This document shows, piece after piece, positions 8,809 through 17,981 of a stretch of DNA of 64,000 bases; position 1 is the first letter of the stretch, and each line of letters opens with the position of its first letter. The stretch spans positions 1 through 64,000 of the forward strand of contig DXCV01000056.1 of assembly GCA_019115825.1 (NCBI GenBank), given 5' to 3'. The notes beneath the pieces were generated by a model that did no database searches, was not told where the DNA came from, and saw nothing but the letters and a program-made list of their open reading frames with translations. The translations under genes were made by a program, and so were the position numbers. Source of the stretch: Candidatus Bacteroides pullicola (GTDB lineage: Bacteria; Bacteroidota; Bacteroidia; Bacteroidales; Bacteroidaceae).

Positions 8809-9663
8809 TTACCTCTTCCACCTTTTTAAGTCATATTCCGCCTCCACCTGTCGTTCCACCTTGTCGGGCAGGGCGGGGAAGAAGTCGATGCCCGTGATGC
8901 GTTCCACTTGGTCCACGGAGTTGACGTAGCTGTCCAAGGGATGGTTGCCCGACGTGTTCTTGTAGATGAAGCCGATGGCGCGTGGCGGGTTGCTGTCGGG
9001 GCAGAGGACGACCTTGAAGAAGGCTTCGGGCACGGTGATGCGATGCTCGTGTCCGATGGTTTGGTGCTGCTGGCGGTAGAGGATGGGGCCGCAGACAATG
9101 AACAGTCGGCCCTCCCGTTGTGCCCAGTCGCGGCACGCTTCTTCCAGCTCCTTCCAGTCGCCCCGGTTCAGGTTGTGGTGCTGCGGGCAGATGTTGGTCA
9201 TGTAGAAGCTCTCTTGCATGGCCCGCCAATGCCAGCGGTTGTCTCCGGCGGGGCACATGTGTCCGCGGTCCCAGCCTGAACGCTTGTAGTCGTCGGTGGT
9301 GACGGCCACGTCTTCGGGCAGGTCGGGGTCGGGCAGGAACTTGTCCGTGCGGCTTTCACGTTCGATGAGCTTGTCGGGTGTCAGTTCCCACGCCACCCAG
9401 TTGGGCAGGTTGTGCTTCATATTATAAGAAACGGTGTAGCCACGGCGCGTCAGGATTTTCTCGGACGTGCCTTTCGGCATGGGGGCGGGCAGCAAGGACT
9501 TGTCGGTCAGGGGGACGCCCATGGTCGAGGCGGGTTCCTGCGGGGCATTTGCATGGAGTGCACGCATCAGCGGGTCGTAGCCCAAGCCGATGATGAGCAC
9601 GAGGAGCAGCGTGTAGGCCAGTCCTTTGAAGCGTTTCGGGTTCTTTTTTCTTCTTCTTGCCAT
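8809..9663 (-). CDS. DNA/RNA non-specific endonuclease (NucA/EndoG family), membrane-anchored
   Basis: 284 aa with an N-terminal basic stretch and one hydrophobic helix (about residues 15-34, LAYTLLLVLIIGLGY), so probably anchored and facing the periplasm. The beta-beta-alpha-metal active site DRGHMCPAGDN (residues 132-142, catalytic His135) and the Mg-binding region NICPQHHNLNRGDW (about 157-170) are complete, so activity is expected. It begins right after the SulP gene on the same strand (18 bases between them), which suggests co-transcription, although a functional link is not obvious. A role in DNA scavenging or turnover is plausible. Confidence 0.9.
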   Translation of the reverse strand: MARRRKKNPKRFKGLAYTLLLVLIIGLGYDPLMRALHANAPQEPASTMGVPLTDKSLLPAPMPKGTSEKILTRRGYTVSYNMKHNLPNWVAWELTPDKLIERESRTDKFLPDPDLPEDVAVTTDDYKRSGWDRGHMCPAGDNRWHWRAMQESFYMTNICPQHHNLNRGDWKELEEACRDWAQREGRLFIVCGPILYRQQHQTIGHEHRITVPEAFFKVVLCPDSNPPRAIGFIYKNTSGNHPLDSYVNSVDQVERITGIDFFPALPDKVERQVEAEYDLKRWKR

Positions 9664-9681
9664 GGCTGATGAGGTATTAAA

Positions 9682-11364
9682 TTATCTTTTCAGCAGCTCG
9701 TTGGCGCGGTCCAACGCCACGTTGATGTTGGGGCAGATGTTCTCCTCGCCCAGCAGTTCGTAGAAGCCGGACTTCTGGAGGGCGCCGTGTACCTTTTCGT
9801 TGACGCCGGAGAGCACGATGGTGATTTTTTCCTTCTGCGACATCATACACAGGTTCTCCAGGTTGTGGATGCCCGTAGAGTCGATGAAGGGCACCTTGCG
9901 CATCCGCAGGATACGCACCTTGGGGCGGTCGCCCAGGCGGGACATCACCTCCTCGAACTTGGTGGCGATGCCAAAGAAGTAGGGACCGTTGATTTCATAC
10001 ACCTCCACGCCGTCGGGGATGATGATGTGCTCCTCGTGCGTGTCGGCGCCGGTATCCTTGTTGGGGTCGATCTCGTCCTTGATGACGGAGATTTCCGTGG
10101 TCTCCATCACGCGGTGCATGAAGAGGACGCAGGCAATGACCAGTCCCGCCTCGATGGCCACGGTGAGGTCGAACACCACGGTGAGGAAAAAGGTGATGAG
10201 CAGCACGGTGACGTCCGCCTTGGGGTTGCGCAACATGCCTTTGAACGTGCGCCAGCCGCTCATGTTGTAGGCCACCACGGCCAGCACGCCCGCCAGGCAA
10301 CCCATCGGGATGTATTGCGCCAACGGCATGAGCAGCAGCAGGATGAGCAGCAGCACCACGGCATGCACGATGCCCGCCACGGGCGTCCGTCCGCCGTTGT
10401 TGATGTTGGCCATCGTGCGGGCAATGGCTCCCGTGGCGGGTATGCCGCCGAAGAGGGGCGTCACCATGTTGGCCACGCCCTGGGCGATGAGCTCGGTGTT
10501 CGAGTTGTGGCGGTCGCCCGTGACGCCGTCGGCCACGGTGGCGGAGAGCAGCGACTCGATGGCGCCCAGCACGGCGATGGTCAGCGCCACGGGGAAGAGG
10601 TTCTTCACTGCCTCCCAGTCCAGGGCGGGGATGGCCGCGTCGGGCAGTTCGGCGTGGATGCTGAAGCGGTCGCCGATGGTGTCGATGCCCGTGATGCCGC
10701 CGTAGGTCTTCATCAGCCATACGGCCACGGTCACCACGATGATGGCCACCAGCGAGCCGGGTACTTTCTTGGACAGCTTGGGTGTCAGGGCGATGATGAG
10801 GATGCTGGCCAGGCTGACTGCCGTGTTCCACCAGTTCACCGTGTCGAAGTGGCGGAAGTAGAGCAGCCATTTGCCGATGAAGTCGCCCGGCACCGTCTCG
10901 CCCCCGAACTTCAGTCCGAAGATGTCTGCCACCTGCGTGGTGAAGATGGTGACGGCGATGCCGCTCGTGAAGCCCACGATGATGGGGTAGGGGATGAACT
11001 TGATGACCGCCCCCAGCCGGAAGGCGCCCAGCACGATGAGGATGACGCCCGCCATCAGTGTGGCGGCGATGAGGCCCGCCTCGCCATATTGCTGGATGAC
11101 GCCGTAGACGATGACGATGAACGCGCCCGTCGGCCCGCCTATCTGCACCTTGCTGCCACCCAGCAGCGAGATGAGGAAGCCGGCGATGATGGCCGTCACG
11201 ATGCCCTTCTCGGGCGAGACGCCCGACGCGATGCCGAAGGCGATGGCCAGCGGCAGGGCTACGATGCCCACGATGATGCCCGCCATCAGGTCGGCGGAGA
11301 GTTGTTGCTTGTTGTAGCTCTTCAGTGTGTCGAACAGTTTGGGTCTGAATTCTAAAGCTTTCAT
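9682..11364 (-). CDS. SulP/SLC26 family inorganic anion transporter
   Basis: Inner-membrane anion carrier of 560 aa. About 10-12 hydrophobic helices span residues 25-430, including the Gly-rich GGSKVQIGGPTGAFIVIVYG segment typical of SulP proteins. A C-terminal STAS domain (about 440-555, with RMRKVPFIDSTGIHNLENL) follows. Family substrates are sulfate, bicarbonate, or dicarboxylates, and the sequence does not decide among them. It is first in a two-gene unit with the nuclease. A -7 box lies 47 bases upstream. Confidence 0.93.
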   Translation of the reverse strand: MKALEFRPKLFDTLKSYNKQQLSADLMAGIIVGIVALPLAIAFGIASGVSPEKGIVTAIIAGFLISLLGGSKVQIGGPTGAFIVIVYGVIQQYGEAGLIAATLMAGVILIVLGAFRLGAVIKFIPYPIIVGFTSGIAVTIFTTQVADIFGLKFGGETVPGDFIGKWLLYFRHFDTVNWWNTAVSLASILIIALTPKLSKKVPGSLVAIIVVTVAVWLMKTYGGITGIDTIGDRFSIHAELPDAAIPALDWEAVKNLFPVALTIAVLGAIESLLSATVADGVTGDRHNSNTELIAQGVANMVTPLFGGIPATGAIARTMANINNGGRTPVAGIVHAVVLLLILLLLMPLAQYIPMGCLAGVLAVVAYNMSGWRTFKGMLRNPKADVTVLLITFFLTVVFDLTVAIEAGLVIACVLFMHRVMETTEISVIKDEIDPNKDTGADTHEEHIIIPDGVEVYEINGPYFFGIATKFEEVMSRLGDRPKVRILRMRKVPFIDSTGIHNLENLCMMSQKEKITIVLSGVNEKVHGALQKSGFYELLGEENICPNINVALDRANELLKR

Positions 11365-11410
11365 TGCTTACCTGTTGTTTATGTTTGTTATCCTGGTTAG
11401 AAAGAGGCTG

Positions 11411-11418
11411 CAAAATTA
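11411..11418 (-). promoter_or_regulatory. -7 box of the SulP/nuclease unit
   Basis: Minus-strand TAATTTTG matches TAnnTTTG. There is no convincing -33 box. Confidence 0.5.
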
Positions 11419-11513
11419 GGTAAAATTCTGCAAATGAAGCATAAGAGGAGGGGATTTTCTGTGCAAATCCTGTCTGTATCTGGCTCTTGGGACAGGGAAT
11501 ATCGCTGCCTTTG

Positions 11514-11579
11514 GGCGGCGGTATCCCCGCCCGCGGGCGGAGGTACCGCTGTCCACGGGCGGGCGTACCTCTGCTTGCG
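11514..11579. repeat. GC-rich 22-bp tandem array, copy 1 (three units)
   Basis: Units begin at 11514, 11536 and 11558, each starting GGCGG and carrying a GGTA(C) or CGTACC core at the same offset. It lies in the divergent gap between SulP and rubrerythrin. The same period and consensus recur at 52681-52768. Confidence 0.8.
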
Positions 11580-11712
11580 CGCTTGAAGAGAGCCATTTCC
11601 AAGGCTGATATTTTGTGTCTTGGTTGAACATTTGTGCCGCATCCATTGTTCTATGTGAAGTATGCCGTCCGATAAAGATTGTTAAACAAGTGGACGGGCG
11701 GCATAAATCTTC

Positions 11713-11720
11713 TATCTTTG
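11713..11720 (+). promoter_or_regulatory. -7 box of the rubrerythrin gene
   Basis: TATCTTTG, a perfect TAnnTTTG, 49 bases before the ATG at 11770. Confidence 0.6.
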
Positions 11721-11769
11721 TAGGTGGAAGGGACAATAAACGTATTATTCATTATTTAAGTAACAGATT

Positions 11770-12348
11770 ATGGGAAAAAGCATCAAAGGAACTCAGACTG
11801 AGAAGAACCTTTTGACCTCGTTTGCCGGCGAATCGCAGGCACGTATGCGTTACACCTATTTTGCCAGCGCGGCCAAGAAGGAAGGCTACGAACAAATCTC
11901 CGCCATCTTCCTGGAGACGGCCGAGCAAGAGAAGGAGCACGCCAAGCGCATGTTCAAGTGGCTGGAGGGTGGCAAGGTGGAAATCACTGCCTCTTATCCC
12001 GCAGGCGTCATCGGCACCACACTGGAGAACCTGAAAGCTGCCGCTGCCGGCGAAAATGAGGAATGGACTATGGACTATCCCAAGTTTGCCGACGTGGCCG
12101 ATGCCGAAGGCTTCCCCGAAATCGCCGCTATGTACCGCAACATCGCCGTTGCCGAGAAGGGCCACGAGGAGCGTTACCTGGCTTTTGTGAAGAACATCGA
12201 GGCGGGTAAGGTCTTCGCCAAGGACGAGGAGATCGTATGGCAGTGTCGCAACTGTGGTTACATCCACGTGGGCAAGGAGGCACCCGAAGTTTGTCCCGCC
12301 TGCCTGCATCCGCAAGCCTACTTCGAGGTAAAGAAGGAGAATTGGTGA
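11770..12348 (+). CDS. rbr: Rubrerythrin
   Basis: Cytosolic peroxide-scavenging diiron protein of 192 aa, important in anaerobes, reducing hydrogen peroxide to water. The N-terminal four-helix bundle carries the diiron ligands (for example GES near residue 20, AEQEKEHAKR near 51-60, and AEKGHEERY near 128-136). A C-terminal rubredoxin domain has four iron ligands, Cys159, Cys162, Cys175 and Cys178 (WQCRNCGYIHVG and VCPACLHP). The length is normal. It is monocistronic, with its own -7 box and a terminator. Confidence 0.97.
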   Translation: MGKSIKGTQTEKNLLTSFAGESQARMRYTYFASAAKKEGYEQISAIFLETAEQEKEHAKRMFKWLEGGKVEITASYPAGVIGTTLENLKAAAAGENEEWTMDYPKFADVADAEGFPEIAAMYRNIAVAEKGHEERYLAFVKNIEAGKVFAKDEEIVWQCRNCGYIHVGKEAPEVCPACLHPQAYFEVKKENW

Positions 12349-12379
12349 ACCTGTGCGGTTGACCTGATTTAACAAGTAC

Positions 12380-12407
12380 GAGGGGGTGTCCGGAAGGGCA
12401 CGCCCTC
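12380..12407. terminator. Terminator between convergent rbr and sigma genes
   Basis: A 12-bp stem with one mismatch and one G-T pair, GGAA loop, between 12380-12391 and 12396-12407, between converging genes. The T-tract is weak. Confidence 0.6.
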
Positions 12408-12424
12408 TATTTGATGATGCGGAT

Positions 12425-13020
12425 TTATGTGTGGTTGAGAAGCATCTGGCAGAGGAAGGCAGGTGCTGTCATCTGTACGATGGGGTCTATTTTCTGTTGC
12501 AGCAATCGGGTGGTCTGCTGGATGCGGTAGGCCACGATGGGGACGGTCACCCCCAGTTCGTCGGCTATTTCCTTGTATTTCCGTCCGCTAAAGCGATGAC
12601 GGACGAAGACCTCGCGATACTCCGATGGCAAATCATCTATCGCCCTTTTCACCAAGGCCGACAGTTCGCGGTAGTGGAGTTCGTCCACGCTGTCGCGAAT
12701 CATTTCCTCCATTTTCTCGTAATAGCGGGTGTCCGCATGCGCCTTCCGTTCTTGTTGCTGTCGAAGGTTGAGCGCGCGGTTTTGTACGGATTTCAGCAGG
12801 TAGCTGCTTAAGGAGGTTTCAATGCGGAGGTCCTGCCGGTGCTCCCACAGCCAGGCGATGGCGTCCCCTGCCAGCTCCTTGGCGTCTTCGGGATTCACGA
12901 AGCGGCTGCATACGCGCAACACAAGGGATAGTACTTTCGGAAAAGGCGGTCGAAGGCCGTTTCCTCGCCTCTTTGGAGGGCTTGTAGCAATTGGTTGTCT
13001 TCATTGATAGTCGGGTTCAT
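12425..13020 (-). pseudogene. ECF-type sigma-70 factor disrupted by a -1 frameshift
   Basis: Starting at the ATG at 13020 the frame reads a canonical ECF start (MNPTINEDNQLLQALQRGEE, then FDRLFRKYYP), then runs to a TGA at 12897-12895 after 41 codons. The rest of region 2 (SRFVNPEDAKELAGDAIAWL) and region 4 (LPSEYREVFVRHRFSGRKY, KEIADELGVTVP) continue in the -1 frame to 12425. Rejoining after the CCC codon at about 12932 gives a normal sigma factor of about 198 aa. The join is not a canonical slippery heptamer. It neighbours a FecR anti-sigma gene and SusC/D, its expected regulon. Possible causes are a one-base deletion or a sequence error. Confidence 0.85.
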
Positions 13021-13053
13021 GGATGTTTAGACTTATGGACTGCATATTTATTC

Positions 13054-13061
13054 CAAAGATA
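13054..13061 (-). promoter_or_regulatory. -7 box of the sigma-factor gene
   Basis: Minus-strand TATCTTTG, 33 bases upstream of the ATG at 13020. It supports that start even though the frame is broken. Confidence 0.55.
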
Positions 13062-13255
13062 CGGAGTTTGTTCAGTAGAAAGGCTATTCTTTATCGTATT
13101 TTAACAAGAATGCTCCTGTAATGTTTTTAATTATTAAAACAAACTCATTTCCCCTATTTTTTCTTGTCCCGTTTGTCCTATAAATAAATCCGGTTTTCTT
13201 CGGACGGCCGAAGAACGGCATACTTTATTAACATATATAGGAACTTGATGACCCG

Positions 13256-14284
13256 ATGAAGGACGAGACCAATCAAAAGATGAATGAATTGCTGGTGTGT
13301 TGCTACGAAGGCAATGCTACTCCCGAGGAAGCCGCTCGGCTGGAGGCATGGGTGGAATGTTCGGAGGAGAACCGGAAAAAGGCGGAGCGGATGTTCGCCC
13401 TCCTACTGGCAGCGGACAGCCACGCCGTGGAGATGACGGTGGACGTGGATGCCGAGCTACGCCGACTGAAGCATCGTTTGGGCTTCCGTCGTCCGTCGTT
13501 GCGTTGGCTGACGTGGATGCAGCGGGTGGCTGCCGTGCTGTTCCTGCCGCTGCTGGGCGTGACGTGGTGGGCACTGTCCCGCTCCACGTCCGTGCAGCAA
13601 CCGGAGCCGAGATGGTATGAAGTGCGTGTCAAGCCGGGAATGGTGGCCGACCTGCACCTGCCGGACAGCACGTGGGTCTGCCTCAATTCGGAGGCTGTGC
13701 TGCGCTATCCCTTGGCTTTCGTGGGAGAGGAGCGACGGGTGGAACTGTCCGGCGAGGCCTATTTTGAGGTAGCCAAGGACGCGAGCCATACATTCCGTGT
13801 CGACTTGGGTCAGGGCGTACAGGTCGAGGTTGTGGGCACGCGCTTCAACATAGATGCCTATGACAGGGATGGAGACATCGTCACTACGTTGACCGAGGGA
13901 AGCGTGGACTTTGTCTGGCCCAATGGCGACGGCCAGAGACGGCAGCGGATGAGGCCGGGCGAGAAGGCAGTCTACGACCGTGCGGAAGGCACCGTGGAGT
14001 TGGCCCCCACGGACGGTGTTGTAGAACTGTCGTGGCGCGACATGAAGGTCGTCCTGCGGAAGACGCCCTTCGACGAAGCCCTGCACCTGTTATCCAAGCG
14101 CTATGGGGTGGACTTCGATGTCCGTACAGACCGTTATGACGGATTCACTTTCACGGGCACTTTCACCAATCAGTCCGTCGAGGAGGTGCTGGACATCTTC
14201 CACGTATCCTCGCAGGTGTGCTGGCGGCCGGGGAAACGTCCGGACGGCGATGAGGGAACACATAAACTGATAGAGATATATTAA
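13256..14284 (+). CDS. FecR family anti-sigma factor
   Basis: Inner-membrane protein of 342 aa that would hold the neighbouring ECF sigma factor and release it on a signal from the SusC receptor. The N-terminal cytoplasmic part is followed by one transmembrane helix (about residues 88-107, QRVAAVLFLPLLGVTWWAL), a periplasmic FecR domain (about 115-215, with LPDSTWVCLNSEAVLRYP and GEAYFEVAKD) and a C-terminal DUF4974-like domain. It is intact, unlike its partner sigma, SusC and SusD genes. It points away from the sigma gene and towards susC. Confidence 0.93.
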   Translation: MKDETNQKMNELLVCCYEGNATPEEAARLEAWVECSEENRKKAERMFALLLAADSHAVEMTVDVDAELRRLKHRLGFRRPSLRWLTWMQRVAAVLFLPLLGVTWWALSRSTSVQQPEPRWYEVRVKPGMVADLHLPDSTWVCLNSEAVLRYPLAFVGEERRVELSGEAYFEVAKDASHTFRVDLGQGVQVEVVGTRFNIDAYDRDGDIVTTLTEGSVDFVWPNGDGQRRQRMRPGEKAVYDRAEGTVELAPTDGVVELSWRDMKVVLRKTPFDEALHLLSKRYGVDFDVRTDRYDGFTFTGTFTNQSVEEVLDIFHVSSQVCWRPGKRPDGDEGTHKLIEIY

Positions 14285-14451
14285 CCAGAGTTTTAACTTT
14301 AAAAACAACATCCGTATGATTAGAGGACTTCATTTCTACTGACGGGATGCCGTATATACCGACATCCATCTGGAGAGGCGCAAGGGCAGGGATGTTCCTG
14401 TGTCCCCTCTACCTAAAAAAATCAATTACTCACCTATTACTTTTTGACACC

Positions 14452-17400
14452 ATGGGAAATAATCTATTTCTTATCCCGAAGACGGATTCTGTTCCGTCAA
14501 GGCGGCATTGGAAATCCATTCCTTTGTCTGCAAGAGTTTTCCTGTTCATCCTGCTTTGTTCTGTCGGCATGCTGCGGGCAGCCGACAACTATGCGCAGAA
14601 CATTTTGTTACGCATCCATGCGAGCGAGCAGCGCGTCAGCGATGTCCTGGCGCAAATTGAGGCCCAGTCCGAATTCGACTTCTTCTTCAATGACGACCAT
14701 GTGGACCTGGCCGTATCGTATCCATCAATGCCGACGGCAGCAACGTCTTCGCCATCCTCGACGAACTTTTTGCGGGGACGGATGTCAATTACGCCGTGCG
14801 CGGCAAGAAAATCATTCTCTCCACCGCCATTCCTTCGCCGGAAGCTGAGCAGCAGACTGTGGAAGTGCGTGGCCGCGTGGTGGACGCCAACGGCGAGCCC
14901 ATCATCGGCGCCTCTGTCATGGAGGCCGATACGGGCAACGGCGTCATCACCGACTTGGACGGCAACTTCGTGTTGCGTCTGTCGGCTGCCGGTGCCTCCA
15001 TCAGCATCAGCTACGTGGGCTATGTGAGCCAGACCGTGAAGGCCACTCCGGACAAACCGCTCCACGTAGTCCTGCAGGAAGACAACCAATTGCTGGACGA
15101 AGTCGTGGTAGTGGGTTTCGGCAGCCAGAAGAAGGTGAATCTGACAGGCGCCGTGACATCCGTGACTTCCGAACAGCTCAGCTCGCGTCCCGTCAGCAAT
15201 GTCAGTCAGGCCCTGCAAGGCTTGGTGCCGGGCATGAACTTCAGCTATGGCGGCGATGGCGGCCGCTTGGACCAAAACATGAGCGTCAACATCCGTGGTG
15301 TGGGTACCATCGACAACGGTTCGGAATCCGGTTCGAACGCCTCTCCCTTGATTCTGATTGACGGCATGGCGGGCGACATGAATGCCCTCAACCCACAGGA
15401 CATCGAAAGCATCTCCATCCTGAAAGATGCTTCCGCATCCTCCATCTACGGTTCGCGTGCCGCTTTCGGCGTGGTGCTGATCACGACCAAACGAGGCAAA
15501 GCCGGCAAGGTCAGCATCAACTACAACAACAACTTCCGTTGGTCGCAGGCCATCAACATGCCCGAAGTGGCCGATGCCTATTCTTACGCCACCTACTTTA
15601 ACACCATGAAGCTCAACGACGGCGACACGGCCCAGTTCCCTGAGTGGCGCATGCAGAACATCCGCGACTACCTGGACGGCAAGCGCACGGAGACGACCAC
15701 GCCCAGTGCCGATAATCCTTCGCGTTGGGACTGGATAGGCAATACCAATACGGACTGGTACGACGTGGTGTTCGGCGGCGCAGCTTTCTCGCAGGAACAT
15801 TCTCTCAGCGTGAGCGGCGGCACGGAGAAGATCAAGTATTACTTCTCGGCCAACTTCCTGGATCAGAACGGTTTGATTCGCATCCGTCGGGACCAGATGA
15901 AGCGCTATACCGTGTCCGGACGCATCGACGCGCAGTTGTTCCCGTGGTTGCAGATGAGCTACAACACCAAGTTTATCCGTCGCGACTACATGCAGCCCAC
16001 GGCTCTGAACGACAATATGCTGTACCACAATATTGCCAAGCGCTGGCCGATGGAGCCTACTGTCGACCCCAATGGTCACACGATGTCCAACACCATCATC
16101 AACCCCATCCTGTATGGCGGTGATGCCACTTCGCAGACCGACTGGCTCTACCAGCAGTTCTCCATCATGGTTGAGCCCATCAAGAACTGGCGCATCATCG
16201 GTGAAGTGAACTACCGCGTCAACGACAACTTTGCCCATACGGACAAGCTAAGGGTGCCGCAGTGGGACGTGAACGGCGACGCTTATTATGAGGCCGGAGG
16301 CTGGACCAACACGTCCGTCACCGAGAATACTGAGCGCACCAACTACTTCAACGTGAACGCCTATACGGACTACACGCATAGCTTCAACGACGCGCATAAC
16401 CTGAAGGTGATGGTCGGTTTCCAGGCCGAGCGCAACAAGTACCGCCGTCTGCAGGCCACGGGTAATGACTTGATTTCGGAACAGGTGCCCAGCATCTCTG
16501 TGACTACGGGCGAGCAGACCATTAATTATGCCCAGTTGCAGCAATGGGCAACAGCCGGTTTCTTTGGACGTATCAACTATGATTACAAGGAACGTTACCT
16601 GGCCGAAGTTAATCTGCGTTACGACGGCACGTCCCGCTTTGCCCGCGACAAGCGTTGGAACCTGTATCCATCCTTCTCTGTGGGCTGGAACATAGCTCGC
16701 GAGGCGTTTATGGAAGACATCAACCACATTGTCAACAACCTGAAGTTCCGTGCTTCGTGGGGTGAATTGGGCAACCAGAACACGAAAAAGCTTTATCCCT
16801 ACATCCAGACCATGTCTTATGGACTGGCCAACGGCAATTGGTTGATTAACGGTGTCAAACCCAATACGGCCGATCAACCGGCTCTTATCTCTGCTTTGCT
16901 GGGATGGGAAACCATGCGCTCCTTCAATATCGGTTTTGATTTGGGTATGTTCAACAACCGCCTGAACCTGAGCTTGGAATATTTCCGCCGCAAGACACTC
17001 GACATCGTGGGTCCGGGCATTGAATTGCCGGCTATCCTGGGAGCCGCTGTGCCCGATGTGAACAATGCCGACATGCAGTCCACAGGTTTCGAACTGGATC
17101 TGAGTTGGCAAGACCGCATCCGTGACTTCAGCTACAACGTGCACTTCCTCTTGTCCGACGACCGGCAGAAGATCCTGCGCTATCCCAATCCCACCGGAAA
17201 CCTGAGCTCGTGGAACGAGGGACATTACATGGGCGAGATTTGGGACTTGGAGACCATCGGCATTGCCAAGACGCAGGAAGAGATGGACGCACACCTGGCT
17301 TCGCTGCCCAACGGCGGACAAACCGTTGGTACTAACTGGGGAGCCGGAGACATTATGTACAAAGACCTGAATGGGGACGGCCGCATCACGGAAGGCTCTA

Positions 17401-17969
17401 CGCTGTCCGATCCGGGCGACCGGAAGATTATCGGTAATAACTCGCCCCGTTTCCGCTTCGGTCTCGACCTGGGAGCCTCCTGGCGTGGATTTGACCTGCG
17501 CGTATTCTTCCAGGGCGTAATGAAGCGCGATGCCTGGTTTGGTGACAACATGTTCTGGGGAGCTCAAGGTGGCTTGTGGCAATCCGGTTGCTTCGTGCCT
17601 CACTTGGACTATTTCCGTCCGGAGGGTGACCCCCAAGGAGCCAACCTGGATGCCTACTTCCCGCGTCCGTTGTCCAACAATTATGCCAAGAACCAGAAGG
17701 TCCAGACACGCTACCTGCAAAACGCGGCCTATATGCGTCTGAAGAATCTGACTGTGGGCTATACGCTGCCCAACCAGCTCACGCAGAAGGCCGGCTTGTC
17801 CAATGTCCGTATCTTCTTCTCGGCCGAGAACTTGTTTACGGTGACGGGCCTGCCCACCGGCTTTGATCCTGAGACCATCTATACGGGCTACGGCGGCGCT
17901 GCGCAGAACTCCAACAAGGGTTACCCGTTGCAGCGTACCTTCTCGACCGGCATTAGTGTTAACTTCTAA
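14452..17969 (+). pseudogene. SusC/RagA-type TonB-dependent receptor with a frameshift in the STN domain
   Basis: Outer-membrane glycan importer of about 1170 codons. A signal peptide (about residues 20-45) leads into an STN sigma-signalling domain (VSDVLAQIEAQSEFDFFFND); near 14703-14712 the frame is lost and the domain continues one frame back (RIVSINADGSNVFAILDELF). Then come a carboxypeptidase-like domain (VEVRGRVVDANGEPIIGASV), the plug (LDEVVVVGFGSQKK) and a full barrel ending in ISVNF. The longest intact piece starts at 14796 and lacks signal peptide and STN. The STN domain indicates signalling to FecR. A deletion or sequence error explains it. Confidence 0.87.
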
Positions 17970-17981
17970 ACATATCTTGAT

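Noticed and set aside
9787-11355. 522-codon reading frame on plus, antisense to SulP
   Set aside because: Low-complexity His/Asp/Arg-rich translation, no domain, and the antisense SulP gene is clearly real; open because of high GC.
11514-11579. CRISPR array
   Set aside because: Units are contiguous or with 7-bp spacers of similar sequence, no spacers of 30 bp and no cas genes; same for the arrays at 20101, 26477 and 52681.
12895-13020. Programmed -1 frameshift for the sigma factor
   Set aside because: No slippery heptamer or following structure recognised, and SusC and SusD are damaged too.
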